DNA of 11,555 nt from a bacterium. GTDB taxonomy: Bacteria; Patescibacteriota; Minisyncoccia; Phycocordibacterales; UBA1550. The DNA lies in assembly GCA_021823825.1 (NCBI GenBank), contig JAKANJ010000014.1, forward strand, positions 1 through 11,555, given 5' to 3'. The translations under genes were made by a program, and so were the position numbers. The notes under the pieces were generated by a model. That model was not told where the DNA came from. It worked only from the letters and a program-made list of their open reading frames with translations, and made no database searches. Below, piece by piece: positions 1 through 5,870 of this stretch. Numbering within the stretch: position 1 is the first letter of the stretch; every line of letters begins with the position of its first letter.

Positions 1-95
1 ATTTGGTCTGCCAACGAACCCGGGGTTTGTATTTTTTTCATCTCCTCCCTACTGCCCTCATTGTTCTTCTCCATAAATGGTTCAATTCTTTCCAT
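1..95 (-). CDS. Partial hypothetical protein, N-terminal end only
   Basis: An open frame on the minus strand runs off the left window edge. It has three possible ATG starts, at 95, 74 and 41. The innermost start is preceded by a purine-rich GGGAGGAG that could serve as a ribosome site, giving a product beginning MKKIQTPGSLADQ; the outermost start would add 18 hydrophilic residues. A plausible promoter lies at 107-135, and the fusA terminator at 178-222 separates this ORF from fusA. I do not recognise the protein. Only 13 to 31 residues are visible, with no signal peptide or membrane segment, so the call rests on the open frame, the promoter and the ribosome site. Confidence 0.35.
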   Translation of the reverse strand, partial: MERIEPFMEKNNEGSREEMKKIQTPGSLADQ

Positions 96-106
96 GGTTA
101 CGATAA

Positions 107-135
107 TTTATATTTCGCCCGTTAGTTACTCTAAA
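107..135 (-). promoter_or_regulatory. Candidate promoter for the left-edge ORF
   Basis: On the minus strand TTTAGA (130-135) is followed after 17 bases by TATAAA (107-112). The -10 matches consensus at 5 of 6 positions and the -35 at 4 of 6. It sits between the fusA terminator and the partial ORF, where a new promoter is expected. Confidence 0.35.
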
Positions 136-177
136 CTATAGCACTCATTATCATTTGGAGCCACAGGGTGTCCCCCT

Positions 178-222
178 ATACAAAAAGCTCCGACCTTTTC
201 AAAAGGTCGGAGCTTTTTGTAT
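178..222 (-). terminator. Rho-independent terminator downstream of fusA
   Basis: Perfect inverted repeat: two 22-base arms around a single C at 200. The GC-rich core (agctccgacc / ggtcggagct) is flanked by A and T runs, so it works in both directions. It begins 15 bases past the fusA stop codon. Confidence 0.92.
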
Positions 223-237
223 CTGCATTGGTACGAG

Positions 238-2382
238 TTACTTGCGTGCTTCGATAATCGCGGCTGCAACGTTTGCAGGAACAATATCATAGTGATCAAA
301 CTCCATTGTTGATGATGCACGGCCCTCAGTCATAGAACGAAGTGCTGTCGTGTAACCAAACATTTCTGAAAGAGGAACTTTTGCGGTAAGAACTTTCATC
401 ATTCCGCGCTCGCCCATTCCTTCGATTTGTGCACGCTTTGAAGAAAGGTTACCGGCAACATCTCCCATGAACTGTTCTGGCATAACAATCTCAACTTTCA
501 TTACTGGCTCCAAAATAACGGGACCAGCGCGACGAACTGCCTCTTGGAATGCTTGTGATGCGGCAATCTTGAAGGCAATTTCTGAAGAGTCAACATCGTG
601 GTATGAACCATCGTATAGTTCAGCCGAAATATCAACAACTTTGTATCCGGCTTGAACACCGCGATCCATTGCTTCACGGATACCCTTTTCAACTGGTGGA
701 ATAAACTCCTGAGGAATAACACCTCCCTTGATAGAGTTGATGAATTCAAAGTGATCACCATCACGTTTAACGTTCTTCTTAATATCCTCTGGTTTGACAC
801 CCTTCTCAATTGGTTTGATGCGGATTTTAACGTGACCGTACTGACCGCGACCTCCTGTCTGCTTGATGTATTTGTTTTCAGCTTCAGCTTCCTTCGTAAT
901 GGTTTCTTTGTAGGCAACCTGTGGCTTACCGACGTTTGCATCAACACCAAACTCACGTTTCATGCGGTCAACCAAAATTTCAAGGTGAAGTTCTCCCATT
1001 CCTGAAATAATAGTCTCAAGTGTTTCTTCATCTGTTGAAATGCGGAACGTTGGATCCTCATCAGCAAGTTTCTTGAGTGCCATACCCATTTTCTCCTGGT
1101 CAGCTTTTGTTTTTGGTTCAATGCGGAGCGAAATAACCGGCTCAGGGAATTTAATTTGTTCAAGAACAATTGGATGTGCCTCATCACAAAGTGTGTGTGA
1201 TGTTTTTGTGCTCTTCAACCCAACCATTGCGGCAATTTCACCAGCATAAACCTTCTTTACCTCTTCTCGTTGGTCTGCCTGAAGGCGCACCATACGGCCA
1301 ACGCGCTCTTTGTCTCCAGTGTTTGCGTTGTATACATAGGAACCAGCCTCTACCGTACCTGAGTAAACACGGAAGAATGTAAGTTGCCCAACGAATGGGT
1401 CAGCCTGAAGTTTAAATGCGAGCGCAGCAAACGGTTCACTGTCAGAAGGATGACGCTCAATCGTTTCACCTGTGTTTGGGTCAGTTCCATGAACTGCGGG
1501 CATATCAAGAGGTGAAGGAAGATAGTCTACAACGGCATCGAGGACTAGCTGTACACCCTTGTTTTTAAGAGCAGATCCTGCGTATACGGGGAAAATGTTG
1601 TTTGCGATAACCGCTTTACGAAGAGTTGCCTTCAAAACGTCCATAGCAATTTCTTTACCATCAAGGTACTCACTCATGAGTTTGTCATCATTTTCAACAA
1701 TGCGTTCAATGAGCTCTGCGCGGAATTTTGTAGCATCTGCCATGTATTCTGCAGGAATATCAATTTCCACAACCTTAATTCCCAATTCTCCTTCAAACTT
1801 GTATGCCTTCATTTTGAGAAGGTCGATAACACCTTCGTGTGCATCTTCAAGGCCCATAGGAATCTGCATACGAACTGCTTTTTTATTTAAACGGTCAAGA
1901 ATTGATGCATATGATTTCTCAAATGATGCACCGGTGCGATCAAGCTTGTTGATAAAGCAGATACGAGGCACCTGTGCTTCGTCAGCATAGCGCCAGTTAG
2001 TTTCTGATTGTGGCTCAACTCCTGCAACGCCGTCAAAAACGACAACAGCACCGTCCAAAACACGGAGTGAGCGCTTTACCTCAACGGTAAAGTCAATGTG
2101 TCCCGGCGTATCAATAATATTGAAACGGTACATGTTCGCCTTGTCTTTTGAAACATCGGTCTTGTGCCAAAAACAGGTGATGGCAGCAGCCGTAATAGTA
2201 ATACCGCGTTCGCGCTCTTGCTCCATCCAGTCCGTGACCGTCTCGCCTTCGTGCACCTCACCGATTTTGTGAGTCATTCCCGTGTAAAACAAAACGCGCT
2301 CAGACGTTGTCGTCTTCCCTGCGTCAATGTGGGCGATGATTCCAAAATTGCGTACTTTTTCTAGCGGATAGTCTCGTTCCAT
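238..2382 (-). CDS. fusA: Translation elongation factor G
   Basis: EF-G is the cytosolic GTPase that drives translocation of tRNA and mRNA on the ribosome, and with ribosome recycling factor splits it. The 714-residue length fits the family. Visible GTPase motifs are AHIDAGKTT (17-25, P-loop), RGITI in switch I (59-63), DTPGH (91-95) and NKLD (145-148). Later domains are full length, including the domain IV region with GGRGQYGHV and the C-terminal GYTTALRS...GRASSTMEF signature. The ATG start gives the usual N-terminus ('EKVRNFGIIAHID'). No Shine-Dalgarno is visible upstream. Although fusA follows rpsL-rpsG as in str operons, a strong terminator and a separate promoter lie between, so it is probably transcribed on its own with a leader of about 130 bases. 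No tuf follows it. Confidence 0.98.
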   Translation of the reverse strand: MERDYPLEKVRNFGIIAHIDAGKTTTSERVLFYTGMTHKIGEVHEGETVTDWMEQERERGITITAAAITCFWHKTDVSKDKANMYRFNIIDTPGHIDFTVEVKRSLRVLDGAVVVFDGVAGVEPQSETNWRYADEAQVPRICFINKLDRTGASFEKSYASILDRLNKKAVRMQIPMGLEDAHEGVIDLLKMKAYKFEGELGIKVVEIDIPAEYMADATKFRAELIERIVENDDKLMSEYLDGKEIAMDVLKATLRKAVIANNIFPVYAGSALKNKGVQLVLDAVVDYLPSPLDMPAVHGTDPNTGETIERHPSDSEPFAALAFKLQADPFVGQLTFFRVYSGTVEAGSYVYNANTGDKERVGRMVRLQADQREEVKKVYAGEIAAMVGLKSTKTSHTLCDEAHPIVLEQIKFPEPVISLRIEPKTKADQEKMGMALKKLADEDPTFRISTDEETLETIISGMGELHLEILVDRMKREFGVDANVGKPQVAYKETITKEAEAENKYIKQTGGRGQYGHVKIRIKPIEKGVKPEDIKKNVKRDGDHFEFINSIKGGVIPQEFIPPVEKGIREAMDRGVQAGYKVVDISAELYDGSYHDVDSSEIAFKIAASQAFQEAVRRAGPVILEPVMKVEIVMPEQFMGDVAGNLSSKRAQIEGMGERGMMKVLTAKVPLSEMFGYTTALRSMTEGRASSTMEFDHYDIVPANVAAAIIEARK

Positions 2383-2406
2383 GGATAAATTAAAGTTAAA
2401 ATATTA

Positions 2407-2495
2407 AATATAAGAGTAATATCTCTTATATTACAACGTCGACTCGGGTGTCATATATGAGAATACTCATGCGCACACCCTCGCTCGTTGTAATA
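2407..2495 (-). promoter_or_regulatory. Structured 5' leader of fusA, possible cis-regulatory RNA
   Basis: The leader holds nested inverted repeats. An outer stem pairs 2429-2438 with 2486-2495 (10 bp, perfect). A middle stem pairs 2446-2451 with 2475-2480 (gggtgt/acaccc). An inner hairpin pairs 2457-2461 with 2466-2470. Nearer the start codon a separate AU-rich hairpin pairs 2407-2416 with 2423-2432 (10 bp). This last hairpin shares four bases with the outer stem, so the two cannot fully form together, as expected of a switching leader. No known riboswitch class is recognised. Confidence 0.45.
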
Positions 2496-2519
2496 AAAAA
2501 GCGCTCTGCGAGCAGGTGC

Positions 2520-2548
2520 AATATACATCACAATACTAATATTTGCAA
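2520..2548 (-). promoter_or_regulatory. fusA promoter
   Basis: Minus strand TTGCAA (2543-2548), a 17-base spacer, then TATATT (2520-2525). The -10 matches consensus at 5 of 6 positions with ideal spacing. Transcription would start near 2513, giving fusA a leader of about 130 bases. Confidence 0.6.
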
Positions 2549-2575
2549 CCGAGCTGAGGCTTTTCTAACAAAACA

Positions 2576-2613
2576 CCAACGCATATTTACGCCATGGCGT
2601 AAATATGCGTTGG
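2576..2613. repeat. 38-bp perfect palindrome between rpsG and fusA
   Basis: The half-site CCAACGCATATTTACGCC is followed directly by its exact reverse complement, centred on CCATGG, with no spacer. It lies between the rpsG terminator and the fusA promoter. It has no T-run on either side, so it is not a standard terminator. It could be a symmetric protein-binding site or a hairpin/cruciform element. Confidence 0.85.
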
Positions 2614-2620
2614 CTGGTAA

Positions 2621-2650
2621 GCAAAAACCCGCTAGTAGGCGGGTTTTTGC
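2621..2650 (-). terminator. Bidirectional terminator after rpsG
   Basis: Perfect 12-bp stem (gcaaaaacccgc / gcgggtttttgc) around a 6-base loop, with A and T runs within the arms. It begins 24 bases past the rpsG stop and would end the rpsL-rpsG transcript before fusA. Confidence 0.88.
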
Positions 2651-2674
2651 AGAGCATAAAAATTTTGTGTCTGA

Positions 2675-3145
2675 CTACCAAGCGAAGTGTGCAAATGCCT
2701 TGTTTGCTTCTGCCATCTTGTGTACGTTTTCGCGCTTCTTTACTGCCTCACCTTCGTTGTTGCTTGCGGCGAGAATTTCATCAGCAAGTTTCTCGTGCAT
2801 AGGACGTCCCTTTTTTGCGTTTGCTGCTGCAATGATCCAACGCATTGCAAGCGCAAAGCGACGATCTGGGCGAACCTCGTGAGGAACTTGGTAGTTTGCA
2901 CCACCAACGCGACGTGAACGAATTTCCATAAGAGGACCGGTATTCTTGATTGCGAGCTCAAAAACCTCAAGTGGCTCAAGATCCTTTTTCTTTTCTTTGA
3001 TGATGTCAAAAGCTCCGTACACTATTGAACGAGCGACATTCTTTTTCCCGCGCTCCATAACATAGTTGATAAGTTTTTCAACTTTTGTTGATCCGTATAC
3101 GACATCTTCGCCAGGAATATTACGATTTGTTACTTTTCTACGCAT
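2675..3145 (-). CDS. rpsG: 30S ribosomal protein S7
   Basis: S7 binds the 3' major domain of 16S rRNA, nucleates assembly of the 30S head and lines the mRNA exit and tRNA E site. The 156-residue length is standard. Family signatures include the basic N-terminus, GGANYQVPHEVRP (80s-90s region), RRFALAMRWI and the C-terminal KRENVHKMAEANKAFAH. The ATG at 3145 lies 18 bases after the rpsL stop, so the two genes are cotranscribed. In E. coli S7 represses its own translation at the rpsL-rpsG junction; this 18-base junction looks too short for that structure. No Shine-Dalgarno is visible upstream. A strong terminator follows. Confidence 0.98.
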   Translation of the reverse strand: MRRKVTNRNIPGEDVVYGSTKVEKLINYVMERGKKNVARSIVYGAFDIIKEKKKDLEPLEVFELAIKNTGPLMEIRSRRVGGANYQVPHEVRPDRRFALAMRWIIAAANAKKGRPMHEKLADEILAASNNEGEAVKKRENVHKMAEANKAFAHFAW

Positions 3146-3163
3146 AATGTATTAAATAAAACT

Positions 3164-3601
3164 CTACTTTTTCTTAGGTGCAGCTGTGCCAGCTTTTGGA
3201 CGCTTTGTACCGTATTGGCTACGACCCTTTCGACGTGCATCAACCCCTGTTGCATCGAGAACACCGCGAACGATGTGATAGCGAACGCCAGACAAGTCCT
3301 TTACGCGACCTCCGCGAATCATAACAACTGAGTGCTCCTGAAGTTTGTGTCCCATACCAGGGATGTATGCCGTAACCTCCATACCGTTTGTTAGACGAAC
3401 GCGGGCAATCTTTCGGAGAGCTGAGTTTGGCTTCTTTGGTGTGATTGTTGTAACTTTTGTACAAACTCCCCGTTTAAATGGAGAATTGTGATATACAGGC
3501 TTGTTCAAAACGCTGTTAAAGCTCTTGAGAAGTGCCTGAGAACGAGACTTCCTTGCGAAAGTCTTGCGGGGACGCTTTGTAAGCTGGTGAATTGTTGGCA
3601 T
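3164..3601 (-). CDS. rpsL: 30S ribosomal protein S12
   Basis: S12 sits in the decoding centre and controls accuracy. The 145-residue product carries the hallmarks KRGVCTKV (43-50), TPKKPNSALRK (54-64), LQEHSVVMIRGGRVKD (87-102) and RSQYGTKRPKA near the C-terminus. It is longer than the E. coli protein (124 residues) because of an N-terminal insertion before the KRGVCT motif, as in many other bacteria, and a short basic tail. The lysines of the PKKPN loop are intact. The nearly universal DLPGVRY reads DLSGVRY here, with Ser104 where Pro is expected in the streptomycin-site loop. It is the first gene of a two-gene operon with rpsG. A leader hairpin and a candidate promoter lie upstream. Confidence 0.98.
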   Translation of the reverse strand: MPTIHQLTKRPRKTFARKSRSQALLKSFNSVLNKPVYHNSPFKRGVCTKVTTITPKKPNSALRKIARVRLTNGMEVTAYIPGMGHKLQEHSVVMIRGGRVKDLSGVRYHIVRGVLDATGVDARRKGRSQYGTKRPKAGTAAPKKK

Positions 3602-3616
3602 AAGTAAAAAATAACT

Positions 3617-3636
3617 GTGTCATCTAGAGACGACAC
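3617..3636 (-). promoter_or_regulatory. Hairpin in the rpsL leader
   Basis: On the minus strand GTGTCGTC and GATGACAC form an 8-bp stem (one G-U pair) with a TCTA loop. It is followed by a T-rich stretch and then the rpsL ATG 15 bases on. It could be a leader attenuator or a translation control element; the stem is modest. Confidence 0.4.
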
Positions 3637-3647
3637 AAGGTGCACCT

Positions 3648-3676
3648 ACTCTACTATGTCATTCAAAAAAATGCAA
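3648..3676 (-). promoter_or_regulatory. Candidate rpsL-rpsG promoter
   Basis: Minus strand TTGCAT (3671-3676), 17 bases, then TAGAGT (3648-3653). Both boxes match consensus at 4 of 6 positions. The position, about 50 bases upstream of rpsL, fits. The stretch 3677-3724 upstream of it shows nothing else I can name. Confidence 0.4.
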
Positions 3677-3724
3677 GAGCAACCGAACCAAAAGCCCATT
3701 CAAGCCGCTAACAAGGATAGGAGC

Positions 3725-3790
3725 CTAAATCCTCAGCCCCGTGATCGCCGAAAAGACGAAGGTGGCAATTGGAGCAATGAGGTACTGGGC
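3725..3790 (-). pseudogene. Orphan 3' end of an M50 protease gene, fragment 1
   Basis: The minus strand encodes 21 residues identical to the C-terminus of the intact protease at 6655-7275 (AQYLIAPIATF...GLRI), followed by the same TAG stop. The DNA differs from the intact gene at 9 positions, every one at a third codon position and silent. Homology stops upstream of this point, where the sequence runs into the 3' end of the adjacent membrane-protein gene. It is a left-over gene end with no start. Silent-only divergence implies it came from a functional protease gene. It marks the outer edge of the cassette island next to rpsL. Confidence 0.8.
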
Positions 3791-3816
3791 ATGAAACACA
3801 GCGTATCTGCTCGCAC

Positions 3817-4401
3817 TCAGTATAATTTCATACTTGCTGGAACAAAGTTGATGTGAAAACTGTTGATAATGTGGTCAACAATAACTGACGATAAGCCCCA
3901 AAACCCAATTGAGTAGAATACACCATCTTTGACCAGCTGAATACCAGTTACGCCTGGATGTTGCTGGCTATCTGTAATAACATACACGTCTGCGTCGACT
4001 CCCGAAATTGTTATTTTTTTAAGTGTTTGTGTTAAAAAAGCTTTATTCCATTCGGGGACGCTCATTCCTCGTGAAGCAAGCATTGTAATGCCCAAATGTG
4101 GCTTTTCATCAATTGTTGTTTTGTAGAAGATAGTAACATTGGAAGCATCTCCAAACCCTACGAATGGTAGAATATTCTTCGGATATTCAATCGTATAACC
4201 CATTGTTGAGTTCGTGTATGTTGCCCACTCGGGAATTATATTTTCGTCATAGAGCGTTTCTTCTCTCTTGGCAGACGTGCTCCCATTCGCTATTTTCTCA
4301 TTTTTGTTTTTTTGTAAATATACGAGCAAACCAGATACTGCTATTAATACAAAAATACCGACAATAAGTACTAGACGACAATTTGATATATTTTTGAACA
4401 T
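3817..4401 (-). CDS. Single-pass membrane protein with extracytoplasmic domain, cassette copy 1 (A1)
   Basis: A 194-residue protein with one hydrophobic N-terminal segment (about 10-30), a polar linker to about 55, then an extracytoplasmic domain. The domain begins with PEWATYTN, GYTIEYPKN and LPFVGFGD. This start resembles the PsbP/Mog1-like opening seen in many anchored CPR proteins, but that is only a resemblance. No catalytic motif is seen. The start at 4401 is chosen because it matches the start of the paralogue at 5862 and places the membrane segment at the N-terminus; the longer frame to 4578 runs inside the upstream gene. No Shine-Dalgarno precedes it, only a terminator-like hairpin. 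It follows gene B1 by 58 bases. A role as partner or immunity protein of the secreted hydrolase is a guess from gene order. It is AT-rich compared with B1. Confidence 0.85.
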   Translation of the reverse strand: MFKNISNCRLVLIVGIFVLIAVSGLLVYLQKNKNEKIANGSTSAKREETLYDENIIPEWATYTNSTMGYTIEYPKNILPFVGFGDASNVTIFYKTTIDEKPHLGITMLASRGMSVPEWNKAFLTQTLKKITISGVDADVYVITDSQQHPGVTGIQLVKDGVFYSIGFWGLSSVIVDHIINSFHINFVPASMKLY

Positions 4402-4409
4402 AATATAAA

Positions 4410-4433
4410 AGGGGCAACATTCCTGTTGCCCCT
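4410..4433 (-). terminator. Hairpin between B1 and A1, terminator or attenuator
   Basis: A 10-bp perfect stem (aggggcaaca / tgttgcccct) with a 4-base loop, followed on the minus strand by TTTTATATT and then the A1 start codon. The equivalent at 5871-5894 keeps the stem through a paired change: G4412-C4431 here is A5873-T5892 there. It lies 26 bases past the B1 stop, so it could end the B1 message and limit expression of A1. Confidence 0.72.
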
Positions 4434-4459
4434 GAAGTGTACCACGAAGTGAGCCGAAT

Positions 4460-5041
4460 TTAATGCGTCCAGTAGACGGTATACGACCCGCTGAAGACGA
4501 GGTATTGATTGAAGGTGTCGTATGGAATTTGTCTCCTGTACACCGTATATCCAGCGGTCCAATTGCTCTCGATGACATTGAGAACCTTGTTAACCGTGTC
4601 GTTGCTTGTCACAATGAGCGTGTGGGGACCGAGACCAGTTGAGTGATCCAGTCTATACCAGATTCTCATCTGGATGATTTGCCCCGGTGTCAGGGAGGAC
4701 AGAGAAATTCCCGTCACCCCGCTAACATCCGCCCTTGCATACCACAGATAGTCCACGGGCGAACTCTGAGTTAGAGGTAGTGCTTGTGGGTACTCCAGAA
4801 GCAAATTCGTCCCCTCAAGCAATGCCGCCTTACGAACGACCTCGGTAACCCAGATTTTGCACTCACCGGCTGGGTTACCGAGGTATTGCCCGTCGTAATA
4901 CAGTCGTGCCTGAGCCAGGATCCGCTGATCGCGTTCAGCTTGAGTCAGGTCATGCCAGCCTGCGTAGCAGTTCGTTGCCGTCATGAAGAAAAAGCAGAAA
5001 ACGGCAAGCAAGAACTTACCGATACTTCGTAGCCTACTCAT
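4460..5041 (-). CDS. Secreted CHAP/NlpC-like cysteine hydrolase, cassette copy 1 (B1)
   Basis: A 193-residue protein with a clear signal peptide: basic start, hydrophobic core FLLAVFCFFFM, likely cleavage after CYA (27). The mature part has a single cysteine, Cys61, in GECKIWV at a helix start. It is followed by a strand-type turn LTPGQIIQ (117-124), His140 in GPHTLIV and Asn160 in IESNW. This Cys-His-Asn order and spacing matches CHAP-type amidases and endopeptidases, which cut peptidoglycan peptides. That assignment is by motif, not database search. The start at 5041 is set by GGAGG five bases upstream; the frame extends to 5062 but that adds residues before a normal signal peptide. GC content is visibly higher than that of A1, suggesting a foreign origin. 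It is transcribed from the G8-spacer promoter at 5094-5123. Confidence 0.88.
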   Translation of the reverse strand: MSRLRSIGKFLLAVFCFFFMTATNCYAGWHDLTQAERDQRILAQARLYYDGQYLGNPAGECKIWVTEVVRKAALLEGTNLLLEYPQALPLTQSSPVDYLWYARADVSGVTGISLSSLTPGQIIQMRIWYRLDHSTGLGPHTLIVTSNDTVNKVLNVIESNWTAGYTVYRRQIPYDTFNQYLVFSGSYTVYWTH

Positions 5042-5093
5042 GTAAGCCTCCAAAAAGAACAAGCGCCCGACGGAATTGTCGTAGCGCTGGACG

Positions 5094-5123
5094 AGTGTAT
5101 CACCCCCCCCGTTGATAAGTCAA
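5094..5123 (-). promoter_or_regulatory. B1 promoter with G8 tract in the spacer
   Basis: Minus strand TTGACT (5118-5123), an 18-base spacer, then an extended -10 of TG-A-TACACT (-10 at 5094-5099). The spacer holds eight consecutive G (5103-5110 as C on the plus strand). The same layout occurs upstream of B2. Gain or loss of G would change the -35/-10 spacing. Confidence 0.65.
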
Positions 5124-5149
5124 TAAAGGACAGTCATCGTTTGCACTTT

Positions 5150-5184
5150 CCTTCGTTACTTATTTTTCATTTTACAAACGAAGG
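5150..5184 (-). repeat. Inverted repeat spanning the stop of protease fragment 2
   Basis: ccttcgtt (5150-5157) and aacgaagg (5177-5184) form an 8-bp stem around a 19-base AT-rich loop. The right arm lies within the last codons of the protease fragment. It sits at the junction of the two cassettes and may be an old terminator or part of a recombination site. Confidence 0.4.
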
Positions 5185-5246
5185 CCTGTGATCGCCGAAA
5201 AGACAAAGGTAGCAATAGGGGCGATGAGGTACTGAGCAAAGAAGAA
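5172..5246 (-). pseudogene. Orphan 3' end of an M50 protease gene, fragment 2
   Basis: The minus strand encodes 24 residues, FFFAQYLIAPIATF...GLRL and a TAA stop, against ...GLRI and TAG in the intact gene. Over 5190-5246 it differs from the intact gene at one silent position. In the final five codons nearly every codon differs (for example Arg CGT against AGA, Leu CTT against CTG), yet the protein changes only Ile to Leu. The abrupt shift near 5190 looks like a recombination junction. Upstream the homology ends and a stop lies in frame at about 5272. Confidence 0.82.
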
Positions 5247-5286
5247 GTCAAAAAGGGCATTAACCCCAAACCTTTATCTTTGCTAG

Positions 5287-5862
5287 TCAGTACAATTTCA
5301 TGCTTGCCGGAACAAAATCTATATGGAAACTCTTAATAATATGGCTTACAATCGTTGGAGACAGCCCCCCGAATCCGATTGAATATAGTACACCATCTGT
5401 GGACAATTGAAAATTGGATGTATTGGGGTATTCGCTATCAGTAATTATGTATGCATCGACTCCTGAAACTACTATTTTTTTAAGTGTTTTTGTTTTAAAA
5501 GTTTTATTCCATTCAGGGACGCTCATGCCTTGTGAAGGATAGACTGAGACAAGAAAGTGGGGGTTCTCCTCGGGTGTACTTTTATAAAAGTAAGTGAAAG
5601 TTGGCCCATCCCCAAATCCAACGAAAGGAAGAGTATTCTTGGGGTATTCAATAGTGTAGCCCAATGAAGGATGTGTATACGTCGCCCACTCAGGGACCAG
5701 ATTTCCATCTATTGTTATCTCCCCGTTATTGATAGGTGTGTCTGTTTTTGCTACCCCTGCGCTACTATCCTTTATAAAATTAAACAACAAACCAGATACT
5801 GCTATCATTGCAAAAATACCAACAACAAGTGTCAGACGATGACTTAGAATATTTTTGAGCAT
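5287..5862 (-). CDS. Single-pass membrane protein with extracytoplasmic domain, cassette copy 2 (A2)
   Basis: A 191-residue paralogue of the protein at 3817-4401, about 59% identical. Conserved blocks are the membrane anchor (VGIF..IAVSGLL), PEWATYT, GYTIEYPKN, LPFVGFGD, GMSVPEWNK, TLKKI..SGVDA, and the C-terminus FVPASMKLY. The linker (31-55) and two central loops are divergent, so the surface seems variable while the core fold is kept. The ATG at 5862 has no Shine-Dalgarno; it follows a terminator-like hairpin and the sequence TTTTATATT. Both copies end in TGA, which shows that TGA is a stop in this genome. The gene is less GC-rich than its partner B2. Function is unknown; a partner role to the secreted hydrolase is inferred from strict pairing. 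Confidence 0.86.
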   Translation of the reverse strand: MLKNILSHRLTLVVGIFAMIAVSGLLFNFIKDSSAGVAKTDTPINNGEITIDGNLVPEWATYTHPSLGYTIEYPKNTLPFVGFGDGPTFTYFYKSTPEENPHFLVSVYPSQGMSVPEWNKTFKTKTLKKIVVSGVDAYIITDSEYPNTSNFQLSTDGVLYSIGFGGLSPTIVSHIIKSFHIDFVPASMKLY

Positions 5863-5870
5863 AATATAAA

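Larger units (their letters stand above)
3725..5171 (-). repeat. Cassette copy 1 (genes B1, A1, protease tail 1)
   Basis: A unit of about 1.45 kb: G8-spacer promoter, secreted hydrolase B1, hairpin, membrane protein A1, protease 3' fragment. It is a direct tandem repeat of 5172-6654 in the same order and orientation. B1 and B2 are about 85% identical in protein and A1 and A2 about 59% (hand alignment). No integrase, transposase or terminal inverted repeat is visible within it. Confidence 0.85.

Noticed and set aside
467..2364. Several plus-strand open frames opposite fusA, up to 143 residues
   Set aside because: They are shadows of a full-length, clearly recognisable EF-G gene and their translations show no protein-like features.
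2448..2882. 144-residue plus-strand frame across the fusA leader and rpsG
   Set aside because: It overlaps the palindrome, the terminator and the rpsG coding region on the other strand, and its product is not protein-like.
3617..3856. 79-residue plus-strand frame upstream of rpsL
   Set aside because: It lies antisense to protease fragment 1 and the rpsL leader; the apparent frame comes from the reverse of a former coding region.
4402..4578. N-terminal extension of A1 to a start at 4578
   Set aside because: It would run through the hairpin and into gene B1, and the paralogue A2 has no matching extension.
3817..5289. Recoding of TGA as a sense codon, as in some CPR lineages
   Set aside because: TGA ends both A1 and A2 directly after the identical C-terminus SMKLY, and no TGA interrupts a recognisable gene.
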